From assembly GCF_010500835.1 (NCBI RefSeq), contig NZ_JAAAMJ010000025.1, forward strand, positions 1 to 41,635: DNA of 41,635 bases, written 5' to 3'. Below are positions 26,057 to 35,375 of this stretch, in pieces; the first letter of the stretch is position 1; each line of letters starts with the position of its first letter. The position numbers and the translations under genes were made by a program. This DNA is from Aurantimonas aggregata (lineage in GTDB: Bacteria > Pseudomonadota > Alphaproteobacteria > Rhizobiales > Rhizobiaceae). The notes below the pieces were generated by a model, which was not told the DNA's origin, made no database searches, and saw only the letters and a program-made list of their open reading frames with translations.

Positions 26057-26487
26057 TGAGTTCGTCAGTGGTGAGAGCAAGAGGCGAAGTTCAGCTGATC
26101 AACCTGCCCCAGGTCCATGATCCAAGAGGCGATCTAACCTTTGTCGAAGGCGGCAATCACATCCCCTTTGACATAAAGCGCGTCTATTATCTCTACAACG
26201 TACCAGTCGATGCGGAGCGCGGTGGTCATGCTCACCGAGACCTCGAACAGATTGTGTTTGCACTCTCTGGCAGTTTCCGTCTGAAGATCGACGACGGGCG
26301 GCAGAAATCCGAGTATTGGTTGCGCGATCCGCGTAAAGGCCTTTACATCAGTCGTCTCATCTGGCGTGAAATGGACAGTTTCAGCCAAGGCGCTGTGTGC
26401 ATGGTGCTTGCCTCTCATCCCTATGACGAAGGCGATTATTATCGCGATTACGACGGCTTCATCAGTGCCCTGAGGGACGACGTTTGA
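26056..26487 (+). CDS. dTDP-4-keto-6-deoxyglucose 3,4-ketoisomerase (FdtA/QdtA-type cupin)
   Basis: A 143-residue cupin that moves the keto group from C4 to C3 of dTDP-4-keto-6-deoxyglucose. [16 protein letters not shown] at the start and [11 protein letters not shown] with His58/His60 are hallmarks of the FdtA/QdtA/WxcM C-terminal family. Whether it gives the galacto (Fdt) or gluco (Qdt) product cannot be judged by eye. Works between RfbB and the following aminotransferase. Confidence 0.9.
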   Translation: MSSSVVRARGEVQLINLPQVHDPRGDLTFVEGGNHIPFDIKRVYYLYNVPVDAERGGHAHRDLEQIVFALSGSFRLKIDDGRQKSEYWLRDPRKGLYISRLIWREMDSFSQGAVCMVLASHPYDEGDYYRDYDGFISALRDDV

Positions 26488-27581
26488 TCCCCTTCCTCGA
26501 TCTGAAAACGCCTCACATTGAGCTCCGCGCCGAGCTCGACGCGGCCATTGCTCGCGTTCTCGACAGTGGCTGGTACATCCTCGGTCCGGAGGTTGAAGCC
26601 TTCGAGACGGAATGGGCTGGCTACTGTGGGGCCAATCATGCGGTGGGTCTGGCGAACGGCCTCGATGCGCTGATCCTGGCACTGCGCGCGCTGGGGGTCA
26701 GTCCGGGGGATGAGGTCATCGTTCCGTCCAACACATATATCGCAACTTGGCTTGCGGTATCAGCCGTCGGGGCAAAGCCCGTGCCGGTCGAGCCCGATCC
26801 CGCGACGCATAACATCGACCCTGCGCGCATTGAAGCGGCGATCACTTCGCGCACGAAAGTCTTGTTGCCAGTCCACCTTTATGGCCAGCCAGCCGATCTC
26901 GACCCAATCCTGGCGATCGCGCGGCGGCATGGGCTCGCGGTCGTCGAGGACGCGGCCCAGGCACATGGCGCGCGCTACAAGGGCTGCCGCATCGGCGCAC
27001 ATGGTGACGTCGTCTGCTGGAGCTTCTATCCCGGGAAGAATCTTGGCGCGCTGGGGGACGGCGGGGCGGTCACTACGAACCGGGGCGACCTCGCCGAGAA
27101 GATCCAGGTGCTGCGCAACTACGGCAGCCGGGTGAAATACGTCAACGAGGTCCAGGGTGTTAATTCCCGCCTCGACCCGCTGCAGGCGGCGGTGCTTCGG
27201 GTCAAGCTGGCTCATCTCGATGCGTGGACAGAGCGCCGGAAGTCCATCGCCGCAATCTATGCTGAAGGGCTTGCCTCAATTGGCCTGATCCTGCCGCATG
27301 TTCCTGACGGGGTCGATCCGGCGTGGCATCTTTATGTCGTGCGCAGTACCGAGCGGGATGCGCTTCAGGCGCGCCTTACCGCAGCCGGTGTCGGGACGCT
27401 GATCCACTATCCGATCCCGCCTCACCGGCAGGAGGCGTATGCGGGGCTCGGACTGGCGCCCGACGCTCTGCCGATCGCGCGCAATCTGGCGGGCGAGGTG
27501 CTAAGCCTGCCAATGGGGCCGCATCTCTCCGAGTCACAAGCGCTCGACGCGCTCGATGCCATAAAAAGTTATGCCTTATGA
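26484..27581 (+). CDS. Sugar aminotransferase (DegT/DnrJ/EryC1/StrS; FdtB/QdtB-like)
   Basis: A 365-residue PLP-dependent aminotransferase expected to aminate the 3-keto sugar made by the preceding isomerase. [20 protein letters not shown] is the usual start; [11 protein letters not shown] holds the cofactor-binding Asp and Gln; Lys185 in [17 protein letters not shown] forms the Schiff base. The start codon is TTG 26484, which overlaps the ketoisomerase stop (TTGA); this is the only sensible start since the sequence begins directly with the conserved IPFLDL. Its stop overlaps the sulfotransferase-like gene (ATGA). Confidence 0.92.
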   Translation: MIPFLDLKTPHIELRAELDAAIARVLDSGWYILGPEVEAFETEWAGYCGANHAVGLANGLDALILALRALGVSPGDEVIVPSNTYIATWLAVSAVGAKPVPVEPDPATHNIDPARIEAAITSRTKVLLPVHLYGQPADLDPILAIARRHGLAVVEDAAQAHGARYKGCRIGAHGDVVCWSFYPGKNLGALGDGGAVTTNRGDLAEKIQVLRNYGSRVKYVNEVQGVNSRLDPLQAAVLRVKLAHLDAWTERRKSIAAIYAEGLASIGLILPHVPDGVDPAWHLYVVRSTERDALQARLTAAGVGTLIHYPIPPHRQEAYAGLGLAPDALPIARNLAGEVLSLPMGPHLSESQALDALDAIKSYAL

Positions 27582-28492
27582 GTGGGAAAATATTTCTTCA
27601 TATCGGTCCTCCGAAAACAGCTTCCACGGCATTACAGATCGCACTAGAGAACTTAACCGCTCCGACCTACCGGTATCTAGGTGCATTGCAGCCGAGAAAA
27701 CGTGATGGCGCCACAGTCGCCAATACTCTTCATAGGGCAGTCAATACCGGAGATCCAGATCTCATTCGCGATGTAAATTGCTCACTGAAAAATCTCGTCA
27801 GTCAAAACATGGTGTGTGCTTTGTCAGAGGAGATGCTTTCTTTGTATCAAAGAGGAATAACGACAGGAACGAAGATGCGCCGTTTGGGAGTAATACTGTC
27901 CGGACTGCCAGTAACTGTCGTTGTTACTATGCGTAATCCAGTTGATGCTATTCCATCATTGTATCAGGAAATTTTCGATGGTCTTGATCTTTCGTACAAG
28001 TTAAGCTTTAAAAGATTTTGTGAGAGCAATATAGTCGACTGTTACGATTACGAACTTATCGAGAAAGAATGTACAAATGCGGGGCTTCCGGAGATCCGCT
28101 GGCTGACATTTACTTCCATTGCCTCGAAGAAATTAAGCACAGAAGACGTATTCGGTACGGATGATCTTTGGGGTGCAGTGGATGTTGATTTTCAGGTCGT
28201 TAATGTAGGAAGCAAGTTGCCTGATGGTATTTCGCGCGAAATAAAACCGATTACGCTACGTTCGCTCGGCTCGCATTGGGCTGTGAAGAAAACCGTCGAT
28301 GGACTTAGTTTAAGAGGTAGTAGAATATATTCCCTGGTCTCAAAATTATCTGGCTACGTCATCGTGCGTGATCGACGCTCGCGCGTTCTTACGGTTCCGA
28401 AGCTGATTGGTGAGCGCCTCACTAGAAACTACGAGCGACTTTGCACGGGTAATGGAAAGACGTTCGCCAACAGCAGTGATTTGAACAGTTAG
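27578..28492 (+). CDS. Sulfotransferase-like protein
   Basis: A 304-residue protein with a P-loop-like 5'-phosphosulfate-binding motif near the N terminus, [17 protein letters not shown] (4-20), and a second site [17 protein letters not shown] (114-130) with Arg119 and Ser127 in the spacing of a 3'-phosphate-binding motif. These are the two PAPS contacts of sulfotransferases. It would transfer sulfate from PAPS to the repeat unit in the cytoplasm; cysD, cysNC and cysQ at 37174-40836 fit this. ATG 27578 overlaps the aminotransferase stop. Its codon use is much A+T-richer than its upstream neighbours, suggesting separate acquisition. The acceptor is unknown. Confidence 0.75.
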   Translation: MSGKIFLHIGPPKTASTALQIALENLTAPTYRYLGALQPRKRDGATVANTLHRAVNTGDPDLIRDVNCSLKNLVSQNMVCALSEEMLSLYQRGITTGTKMRRLGVILSGLPVTVVVTMRNPVDAIPSLYQEIFDGLDLSYKLSFKRFCESNIVDCYDYELIEKECTNAGLPEIRWLTFTSIASKKLSTEDVFGTDDLWGAVDVDFQVVNVGSKLPDGISREIKPITLRSLGSHWAVKKTVDGLSLRGSRIYSLVSKLSGYVIVRDRRSRVLTVPKLIGERLTRNYERLCTGNGKTFANSSDLNS

Positions 28493-28501
28493 GCGTTGGT
28501 G

Positions 28502-29998
28502 ATGTCATCGCGCGGCATGATCAGATCGATGGCGATCATTGGCAGTGCGCAAGCGGCGAACGTGCTGATCTCGATCCTTCGCATCAAGGTCGTCGCACTG
28601 CTGCTCGGCCCGACCGGGATCGGCATCCTTAGCATCTACTCGAGTTTGCAGGGCACTGTCTCCACGGCGGCTGGCCTCGGCATGGGCTCGAGCGGCGTAC
28701 GCCAGATCGCCAGCGTCAAGGGCGAGGAGCAGGCGTTGAGCCGGGTGCGCCGCGTGCTGTTCGCCGCACATCTGGTTCAAGGCGCGGTCGCCATGGTTAT
28801 CGTGTGGCTGCTACGCGAGCAGCTTTCCGAGTGGCTGCTCGGCGATAGCGAACACGCGACCGAAGTGGGCCTCATCGGCGCCGCCATTCTGCTGACATTG
28901 CTGGGGACGGCGCAGACAGCGTTGCTGCAGGGCATGCGCCGGATCGGCGATCTTGGACGAGTGACGGTGCTCAGCGCCTTGGCCGGCACCATCGTGGGCT
29001 TGGCCTGCGTATGGCTCTATGGGACGCAGGGTCTGCTCGGGTTCGTGCTGGTCCAACCGCTCGCGACCATTGCGGTTGCCCTGCGCTACACGAAGCGCTT
29101 GCCAAAACCCAGTTCGGAACGCCCCGGTGCTGCTGAAATCTGGGAAATTTGGAAACCGATGGTCAAGCTCGGCTCCGCGTTCATGCTGGGCGGTTTGGCA
29201 ACGGCCGCGACGCTTCTGCTGGTGCGCAGTCTAATCGCGCAGGATCTGGGTCTTGAGGCTGCTGGTCAATTTGCCGCTGCGTGGGGTATAACCATGACCT
29301 ATGTCGGATTCCTCTTGGGCGCCATGGCGGCAGATTTTTATCCGCGGCTGACTGAGGTGATCCATGACCGAGAGGCGGCGAACCGGTTGATGAACGACCA
29401 GGCGCAATTGGGGCTGGCGATCGGCGGGCCTGTCCTGCTGCTCCTGATCGGCTTGGCTCCCTGGCTGATCGCGCTGCTCTATTCATCGGAGTTTGCCCCC
29501 GCGGCGAGCTTGCTACAGTGGCAGACGGTCGGCAATGTTTTCAAGCTCGCGAGTTGGGCGCTTGGTTTCTCCTTTGCCGCCGCTGCACGAGGCGGAATAT
29601 TCCTATTGCTCCAGCTGAACTTCAACGGCCTGTTCCTGCTGATGCTCTGGCTGGGCCTAGCGCCTTTCGGGCTGATAGCGGCAGGGCCGGCCTTCATGCT
29701 GGCTTATATTATGCATTTTGCTGTTCTGAACGTGCTGATGCATCTCTTGCACGGGTTCCGGTGGCAGCGACTGTCCCTGCTGCTGCTGGCGCTTCACGCA
29801 ACCCTAGCGCTGGGACTTCTCGTTCTGGCTCAAACGGCGCCTCTCTCGGCCGCCGTCGCGTCACCGATACTGGCATTGGCTACCGGAGTGATTGGACTTC
29901 GGATCGTGCTCATCAAAGTCGGTCCCGAAGGCCGCCTGGCCTTACTCTTGACCCGTGTTTATGCGGCCTTGGGCTGGCCACTTGTGAGGAATGTATGA
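28502..29998 (+). CDS. Wzx-type polysaccharide flippase
   Basis: A membrane protein of 498 residues with about 12-14 hydrophobic segments, of the MATE/MOP flippase superfamily. It resembles the O-antigen translocases of the WzxE group (RIKVVALLLGPTGIGILSIY near the start, GLGMGSSGVRQIA, AAWGITMTYVGFLLGAMAADFYPRL). It moves lipid-linked repeat units to the periplasmic face for polymerisation. Starts TTG 28496, GTG 28499 and ATG 28502 are all in frame; ATG is preferred. G+C-rich, unlike the genes on both sides. Confidence 0.88.
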   Translation: MSSRGMIRSMAIIGSAQAANVLISILRIKVVALLLGPTGIGILSIYSSLQGTVSTAAGLGMGSSGVRQIASVKGEEQALSRVRRVLFAAHLVQGAVAMVIVWLLREQLSEWLLGDSEHATEVGLIGAAILLTLLGTAQTALLQGMRRIGDLGRVTVLSALAGTIVGLACVWLYGTQGLLGFVLVQPLATIAVALRYTKRLPKPSSERPGAAEIWEIWKPMVKLGSAFMLGGLATAATLLLVRSLIAQDLGLEAAGQFAAAWGITMTYVGFLLGAMAADFYPRLTEVIHDREAANRLMNDQAQLGLAIGGPVLLLLIGLAPWLIALLYSSEFAPAASLLQWQTVGNVFKLASWALGFSFAAAARGGIFLLLQLNFNGLFLLMLWLGLAPFGLIAAGPAFMLAYIMHFAVLNVLMHLLHGFRWQRLSLLLLALHATLALGLLVLAQTAPLSAAVASPILALATGVIGLRIVLIKVGPEGRLALLLTRVYAALGWPLVRNV

Positions 29999-31017
29999 CC
30001 GCCACTGATCTGCATAATCGACCGCTAGTTACTTTCGCGGTCTTCGCTTATAATCAGGAACGATACATACGTGAAGCTGTCGAAGGGGCGTTCGCTCAGA
30101 CGTACGAGCCGCTGGAGATCATCCTTTCAGACGATTGTTCGAGGGACCGCACATTCAACATTATGCAAGACATGGCTGCCAACTATAAGGGGCCGCACGT
30201 CGTTAGGGTCCGCCGGAACGCAAATAACATTGCAACCTTCGGTCACTTAATGAGTGTATGCAGAGAATCTGCAGGCGAGTATATAGTTGTTGCTGCCGGA
30301 GACGACATATCCCACGCGGAAAGAACAACCAAAATTGTATCGTTTATGTTGAGAAATCGTCTTTCGGCGGCAAGTTCAATAGCCGAGCGGTTTGCTGGAG
30401 AGGGCGGCAACAACAGATCGCTGGGCTTAACTACACCGATCTACACACGGTACGACAGGATTTTTTCAGATCGTTCTGTTGTAAGGATACATGGGGCAAC
30501 AGCTGCGTATCGAAAATCGGCACTTCCATTGGACATTCCAGTGACGCAACGCCTCCTGACTGAGGATACAGTGCTAGAGACATATTTTGCTTGGGCGGCG
30601 GAAAGAGTAGAATTTTTACACGAAAATTTGATTTATTATCGGGTCCACGCAGACAATACTTCACACAGAATGGCGGCGGACTCATCTTCTGAGATTGCGA
30701 ACTCGGAGATACGTCTCTGCCGAATGAAGGGCGAAGCAGCAAAATCCATAGAGTTTCTGATGGAATGCATCATTCGAGAAGATGCGGAACTTCATAACGA
30801 AACGAATCGTGAAATACTGCTAAGAGCATCACGTAAGTTGAGTTATCTTCGCAAAAGAATGGAGTGGTACGATCTTTCGCTATTTCAGAGAATCAGAATA
30901 TTCAGAGAGTTCAATTATTACGACGGATTCTTCGGAGGGCTGTCGAGACTAATGGGTATGAAAGCATATGTTACCACTAAGAAAACGATAAATCTAATCA
31001 AGCAGAGCGGGAATTAG
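29995..31017 (+). CDS. Glycosyltransferase family 2
   Basis: A 340-residue GT-A fold transferase. LVTFAVFAYNQERYIREAVEG is the start of the nucleotide-binding domain, EIILSDDCSRDRT the first aspartate pair, and VVAAGDDIS the DxD-like metal site. After the usual 240 residues comes a charged helical tail that may hold it to the membrane. ATG 29995 overlaps the flippase stop (ATGA). The A+T-rich codon use with many AGA/ATA/TTA codons contrasts with the flippase before it. Donor and acceptor unknown. Confidence 0.85.
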   Translation: MTATDLHNRPLVTFAVFAYNQERYIREAVEGAFAQTYEPLEIILSDDCSRDRTFNIMQDMAANYKGPHVVRVRRNANNIATFGHLMSVCRESAGEYIVVAAGDDISHAERTTKIVSFMLRNRLSAASSIAERFAGEGGNNRSLGLTTPIYTRYDRIFSDRSVVRIHGATAAYRKSALPLDIPVTQRLLTEDTVLETYFAWAAERVEFLHENLIYYRVHADNTSHRMAADSSSEIANSEIRLCRMKGEAAKSIEFLMECIIREDAELHNETNREILLRASRKLSYLRKRMEWYDLSLFQRIRIFREFNYYDGFFGGLSRLMGMKAYVTTKKTINLIKQSGN

Positions 31018-31025
31018 AGAATCTA

Positions 31026-31661
31026 ATGTTGATGGATAAATCCGGAGTGATGGCACAGATCTCACAGGCTACGCCTGCGAGGCTTGAAATTGGCGTCGGT
31101 CATAAGAAGCGCGATCCAATGGCCGTTGGTATAGATATTATTGACACAGCAGCCGCCGATATCGTCGGGGATGCACTAGAGGTCTTAAGAAATCTTCCTT
31201 CCTTGAGCATAACATCTATCCAGTCCTTTCATGTCTTTGAGCATCTTGACGACATTCCGGGGGTCATGCACGAGGTCGAGCGAATCCTCGTTACTGGTGG
31301 GGAGATGACTGTAGTAGTTCCACACTTTTCAAATCCATTCTACTACAGCGACCCGACGCATCGGAACTTTTTCGGTTTATATACGTTCTCATATTATTGT
31401 CATGATCAGCTATTTCGTCGCACTGTACCCACTTATTCTCGACAAAAAGGCTTATCGCTAGTCCATGTTCGCCTTGTATTCAAAAGCTTTCCGCCCAGAT
31501 ACATAGCGTTCCTAATACGAAAGGGGTTTGAAGTCGTCTTCAACGCCTGTAACTGGGCCAAGGAAATATATGAAGACTCATTTTCTAACGTTATATCTTG
31601 CTATGAGATAAAGTATGTTATTAGGAAGGTGAACGGGAACGAGAACGGATCACGTTCATGA
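31026..31661 (+). CDS. SAM-dependent methyltransferase-like protein
   Basis: A 211-residue class I methyltransferase-type protein. ARLEIGVGHKKRD stands for motif I, VGIDIIDT for the acidic second strand, and SFHVFEHLDDIPGVMHEVERIL followed by GGEMTVVVPHF for the central Methyltransf_11 region. The N-terminal part is short, so SAM binding may be atypical. ATG 31026 is taken; ATG 31032 or 31050 are alternatives. It lies in the A+T-rich part of the locus and could O-methylate a sugar of the repeat unit. Confidence 0.7.
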   Translation: MLMDKSGVMAQISQATPARLEIGVGHKKRDPMAVGIDIIDTAAADIVGDALEVLRNLPSLSITSIQSFHVFEHLDDIPGVMHEVERILVTGGEMTVVVPHFSNPFYYSDPTHRNFFGLYTFSYYCHDQLFRRTVPTYSRQKGLSLVHVRLVFKSFPPRYIAFLIRKGFEVVFNACNWAKEIYEDSFSNVISCYEIKYVIRKVNGNENGSRS

Positions 31662-32470
31662 GTGAGCGTCGATCAGATGGAGTAAAATCTGGAAGCCACG
31701 ATTTTCGAGATGTACTAGACTTGGCTTCCCGGCTTGCTCCATTGAAATATTCCGATGAGGTTGTTTACTCCGTATTATTTGGTGAATACGACAGTCCGCC
31801 TAGGTTAAGTGGTAGCACGAAGGCGGATTGTTTTATGTTCACAGATCGACCGGATAAAATATGTTTACCGTGGCGCGCGGTCTATGTAGATCCTTCGTCT
31901 TTTGGATTCCGGCGAACAGGACGTTATTTGAAGTGCCTCTCGCACATTATTTTTCCAGATGCACGAGTGAGCGTTTATTTTGACGCATCGTTCTTGATGC
32001 TCCGATCTTTAGATGACATTCTGTCCGACCACGAAGATACGAATTTCGCGCTATTCCGTCACCCGCAGAGAGATGACATAGAGACCGAGGCGGTTGCTTG
32101 CAAAAGAGCGCTAAAAGACGATAACACTACAATCGACGCCCAAGTCTTTAGGTATCGTTCAAAGGGGCTGCCGACGCCTTCTTCATGCTATGCAACCGGA
32201 GTGCTGGTTAGGAACCATAAAAACGAGAGCGTCCGTCGCGTGAACATGGCTTGGTGCTTTGAGATATATACGGGAAGTGTTCGTGATCAGATCAGCCTTC
32301 CGTATGTACTCTGGTCAGAGAACCTGACTCCAGACGAAATAAAAGGAAATATATATTATAATCGTTACCTTGTTCCGGGATCCCATGCCGGCGATAGTTG
32401 GTGGGCGCGCCTGCGACGACAGGCCGGTATACTTGTGTTTCGTTTGTTTGGATCTCGGACAGAAAAATAA
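31658..32470 (+). CDS. DUF616/TOD1-MUCI70-like glycosyltransferase-related protein
   Basis: A 270-residue soluble protein. VVYSVLFGEYDSP near residue 40, DCFMFTDRPD, VSVYFDASFLMLRSLDDIL (a GT-A-like metal region) and FALFRHPQRDDIETEAVACKR match my recollection of the DUF616 family, proposed glycosyltransferases that also occur in plants. A GT-A-like fold with a D-A-S/D-x-D site is likely, and it would add one sugar of the repeat unit. ATG 31658 overlaps the methyltransferase stop (ATGA). It is A+T-rich. It is the last gene before a 700-base gap. Confidence 0.7.
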   Translation: MSERRSDGVKSGSHDFRDVLDLASRLAPLKYSDEVVYSVLFGEYDSPPRLSGSTKADCFMFTDRPDKICLPWRAVYVDPSSFGFRRTGRYLKCLSHIIFPDARVSVYFDASFLMLRSLDDILSDHEDTNFALFRHPQRDDIETEAVACKRALKDDNTTIDAQVFRYRSKGLPTPSSCYATGVLVRNHKNESVRRVNMAWCFEIYTGSVRDQISLPYVLWSENLTPDEIKGNIYYNRYLVPGSHAGDSWWARLRRQAGILVFRLFGSRTEK

Positions 32471-33187
32471 TAGCGGGTCATTATATGATGTTTTCTTAAA
32501 TCAGAAGCATCGTTCGGCACTGTCGGAGCTGCGTGAGAGAGCGCCTATAATTAGCAGGCATCTAAAGAAGCCGGCAAAGTGTGGGGATCGACATTTGATT
32601 TTGATTGCTGATGTGGGCTGAGCGGGGATTTCCTGGATGAAGCGGCCACCCTTTACAGCGCCGGCGGCTACACTCGTCGCTTGATAAATTCGCCTCGCCG
32701 ACAGGTCATCCTGCCTTGATACCAGGGGCGGGGTGACGGCATAAGAGCATTTCGTCGCTCGGCTTTTTGTCTCCAAGCCCGGTGTTCGAGGAGAGTCGTG
32801 TCGCCGGCGATGAAAAGGGGGCGTCATCGGCGCTTTTTCGAGGGTCCGCTCGGCGTGAAGACCATAAAAAATTGTGCCCTAACAGGACCGGTTTTTTGGG
32901 GAAAAAATGGGTTCTAGGGTACCAAGCACGCCAATTTGCTAAGGCGTGCCCCGTCTCGCTAATAGCTAAGTGGTGAACATGCAGACGATTCTCGGAGAAA
33001 CCACTGCCAGTCTGGTACTTTGCAGTTTATGCGGAGACGGGCGTCGCCAAGCAATCGGGAACCTCCTGACATTTGTCGTTCATCCGGGCATCCCGGCAGG
33101 TTCTATCAGGAGGGGACAAGGGAATTACTCGTTTGCCAGTGGGGAGCTGTGGTATCTGAGGGATGTACCGACGGCTGGTCGCATGAA
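32471..33187. other. 717-base stretch without a convincing gene; possible mobile-element remnant
   Basis: No reading frame here looks like a known protein. Two hairpins stand close together: TTTTTT-GGGG-AAAAAA at 32892-32907 and GCACGCC/GGCGTGC at 32926-32949 with a ten-base loop. The base composition changes abruptly from A+T-rich before about 32600 to G+C-rich after it. The stretch breaks an otherwise compact operon, as expected of a decayed insertion sequence or a gene lost by deletion. I cannot name an element family. A 73-residue frame (GTG 32970 to 33191) overlaps the next start as ATGA but has no protein-like features. Confidence 0.4.
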
Positions 33188-34255
33188 ATGAGGATTCTCG
33201 CCCTGACCCGCTATGACGATCTGGGTGCTAGCAGCCGATTGCGTACCTATCAGTATCAACCCTTTCTGCAGCGGGAGGGGATCGAGCTAGACATCCAGCC
33301 ATTCTTCGATCGCGGGTACCTCGAATCGTTGTACGGCGGAGTCCGCCGGCGTGCTGCTTGGCTGGATGGTGTCCGGCGGCGGACGATCGCACTGCGCGGT
33401 GTCCGACACGATGCCGTATGGATCGAGAAGGAGGCATTGCCGTGGGTGCCGTGGGCAATCGAGGCGCGCCTCTGGCCGCAAGACCTGCCAGTGATCGTAG
33501 ACTATGACGATGCGATCTTTCACCGTTATGACGAACATAGGTCGCCTTTGGTACGCAGAGTGTTCGGGACCAAAATTGACAAGATCATGCGGCGCGCCGA
33601 CCTCGTCGTAGCAGGAAGCCGATACTTGGCCGATCGTGCCAGCAGTGCGGGGTGCCGGCACATCGAATTGATACCGACAGTGATCGACCTCGACCGGTAT
33701 CCGGAAGCGTCGAGTCATCAGCCTGAAGCGGGGCCAGTTCGCATCGGATGGATAGGCTCGCCGAGCACCGCGCACTACCTGCGGCCCATCGGGGAACTTC
33801 TCCGGCAGATGTCACACGAAACGCCAATCGATTGCGTCGCGATCGGTGCGCGTCCGGATCAGCTGGCCGGCGGTCCGTTTCACGCGGAGCGGTGGACAGA
33901 ACACAGTGAAGTATCAGCGCTACGCGGGTTGGATATCGGGATCATGCCCCTGCCCGACGAGCCGTGGGAGCGCGGCAAGTGCGGTTACAAACTGATCCAG
34001 TATATGGCTTGCGGCCTTCCGGTCATAGCCTCTCCGGTCGGGGCCAACCGTGAAATCGTGCAACATGGGGAAAACGGTTATCTTGCCGAGGGGCTGGATG
34101 AGTGGCGCAATGCCATTGCTAAGCTGGTCGGCAGTACCCTGATACGAAGAAGCTTAGGCAGCGCTGGAAGACGAGGCGTTGAAGCCCGATTCACGCTCCA
34201 GGTACAATCACCGCAGCTCGTTTCGCTCCTCCGGTCGCTTGTTTTGCCGAGATGA
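33188..34255 (+). CDS. Glycosyltransferase family 4 (GT-B)
   Basis: A 355-residue transferase. MRILALTRYDDLGASSRLR begins the acceptor domain; IVDYDDAIFHRYDEHRSPLVRR and DLVVAGSRYLADRA close it; VRIGWIGSPSTAHYL opens the donor domain; GIMPLPDEPWERGKCGYKLIQYMACGLPVIAS holds the donor-site lysine and the Gly-Leu-Pro-Val loop. The frame is open upstream to 33020 but the conserved start is at ATG 33188. It follows the gene-free gap, so it may have its own promoter there. Confidence 0.85.
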   Translation: MRILALTRYDDLGASSRLRTYQYQPFLQREGIELDIQPFFDRGYLESLYGGVRRRAAWLDGVRRRTIALRGVRHDAVWIEKEALPWVPWAIEARLWPQDLPVIVDYDDAIFHRYDEHRSPLVRRVFGTKIDKIMRRADLVVAGSRYLADRASSAGCRHIELIPTVIDLDRYPEASSHQPEAGPVRIGWIGSPSTAHYLRPIGELLRQMSHETPIDCVAIGARPDQLAGGPFHAERWTEHSEVSALRGLDIGIMPLPDEPWERGKCGYKLIQYMACGLPVIASPVGANREIVQHGENGYLAEGLDEWRNAIAKLVGSTLIRRSLGSAGRRGVEARFTLQVQSPQLVSLLRSLVLPR

Positions 34256-34283
34256 TCCAAGTCAAGAAGGCATACAATCGATA

Positions 34284-35327
34284 ATGCTTCCGTATTGGTT
34301 ACTCTTTGCCATCCCCGCTTTCGCTGCTACTGCTGAACGTGCACGTCGTGGCAACGTACGTCCGTGTGGATCTCTCTGGGTAATGTTCTTCATAATTATC
34401 GCGTTATTCATTGGCCTGCGTCATGAGGTTGGTGCAGACTGGTATAGTTATATCGGTCATTTGGAGCGTGCGTCATATATCTCCTTTACAGAAATACTTT
34501 TCGACGGAGATCCCGGCTATGTCTTCCTAAATTGGTTTGCCGGGCGGCTCGGACTTGGCGTATGGGCAGTCAATCTCGGCTGTGGGGTCATCTTTGCGTT
34601 CGGCTTGATCGCCTTCGCACTGCAGCAGCCACGTCCTTGGCTCTGCATCGTCGTGGCGATCCCTTACCTCGTCATCGTGGTGGCCATGGGATACAGCCGC
34701 CAAGGCGTGGCGATAGGCGTAGCTCTGCTAGGGCTGGTTGCGCTGTCCAAAGGGTCTGTTTTCAGATTTGTCCTTTGGGTGGCGTTGGCCGCAACATTTC
34801 ACAAAACTGCAATCGCGATCGTACCTATTGCGATGCTCGCTGGCACCGAGAATCGGGTTTGGACAACGGTCTGGGTGGCAGCGTCTGGTCTCGTGCTTTA
34901 TTTTGTCTTCCTGATCGATAATGTCGATACGCTATATACGCGATATTTCGAAGGTAATTATGAGTCAGACGGCGCATTGATCCGTGTTTCCATGAATGCA
35001 GTGCCTGCCATGATCTATATATTATTTCGGAAGCGATTTCAGGGCCAGGCTACGGAAAGAAAGCTTTGGTTTTATTTCTCCATAGCCGCCATATGCTTTA
35101 TACCGATCCTGATGGTCTCTCCGTCTACGACGGCGGTGGATCGAATTGCGTTATATTTGATCCCGGTTCAGCTATTCGTATTCTCGCGTCTGCCTGACGC
35201 GCTTGGTCGCCAAAACGCGCATGTGTTCGTTGTGGGGGTGGTCCTGTATTCGGCGCTGGTGCAGTTCGTCTGGCTGCATTTTTCCAACCATTCGTCGGCG
35301 TGGATCCCATACAGCGTGGACATCTAG
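34284..35327 (+). CDS. Wzy-like polysaccharide polymerase (EpsG family)
   Basis: A 347-residue membrane protein with about ten hydrophobic segments. FIGLRHEVGADWYSYIGHLE after the second segment, then a GYSRQGVAIGVALLGLVAL segment and ATFHKTAIAIVPIAML, match the EpsG type of polymerase, which joins repeat units in the periplasm after Wzx has flipped them. ATG 34284 is chosen over an open extension into the preceding gene. The family is poorly conserved, so the assignment rests on topology and these motifs. Confidence 0.82.
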   Translation: MLPYWLLFAIPAFAATAERARRGNVRPCGSLWVMFFIIIALFIGLRHEVGADWYSYIGHLERASYISFTEILFDGDPGYVFLNWFAGRLGLGVWAVNLGCGVIFAFGLIAFALQQPRPWLCIVVAIPYLVIVVAMGYSRQGVAIGVALLGLVALSKGSVFRFVLWVALAATFHKTAIAIVPIAMLAGTENRVWTTVWVAASGLVLYFVFLIDNVDTLYTRYFEGNYESDGALIRVSMNAVPAMIYILFRKRFQGQATERKLWFYFSIAAICFIPILMVSPSTTAVDRIALYLIPVQLFVFSRLPDALGRQNAHVFVVGVVLYSALVQFVWLHFSNHSSAWIPYSVDI

Positions 35328-35375
35328 AAAAGCGCATTGCCAGTGCGGTGAGGCGCGAGAAATGAGGGGGACGCG

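Noticed and set aside
27323-27577. Upstream extension of the sulfotransferase-like frame
   Set aside because: It overlaps the aminotransferase out of frame and lacks conserved sequence; the PAPS motif begins right after ATG 27578.
32501-32827. 108-codon minus-strand frame in the operon gap
   Set aside because: No ribosome-binding site and no recognisable fold; it may be part of a decayed element but cannot be supported as a gene.
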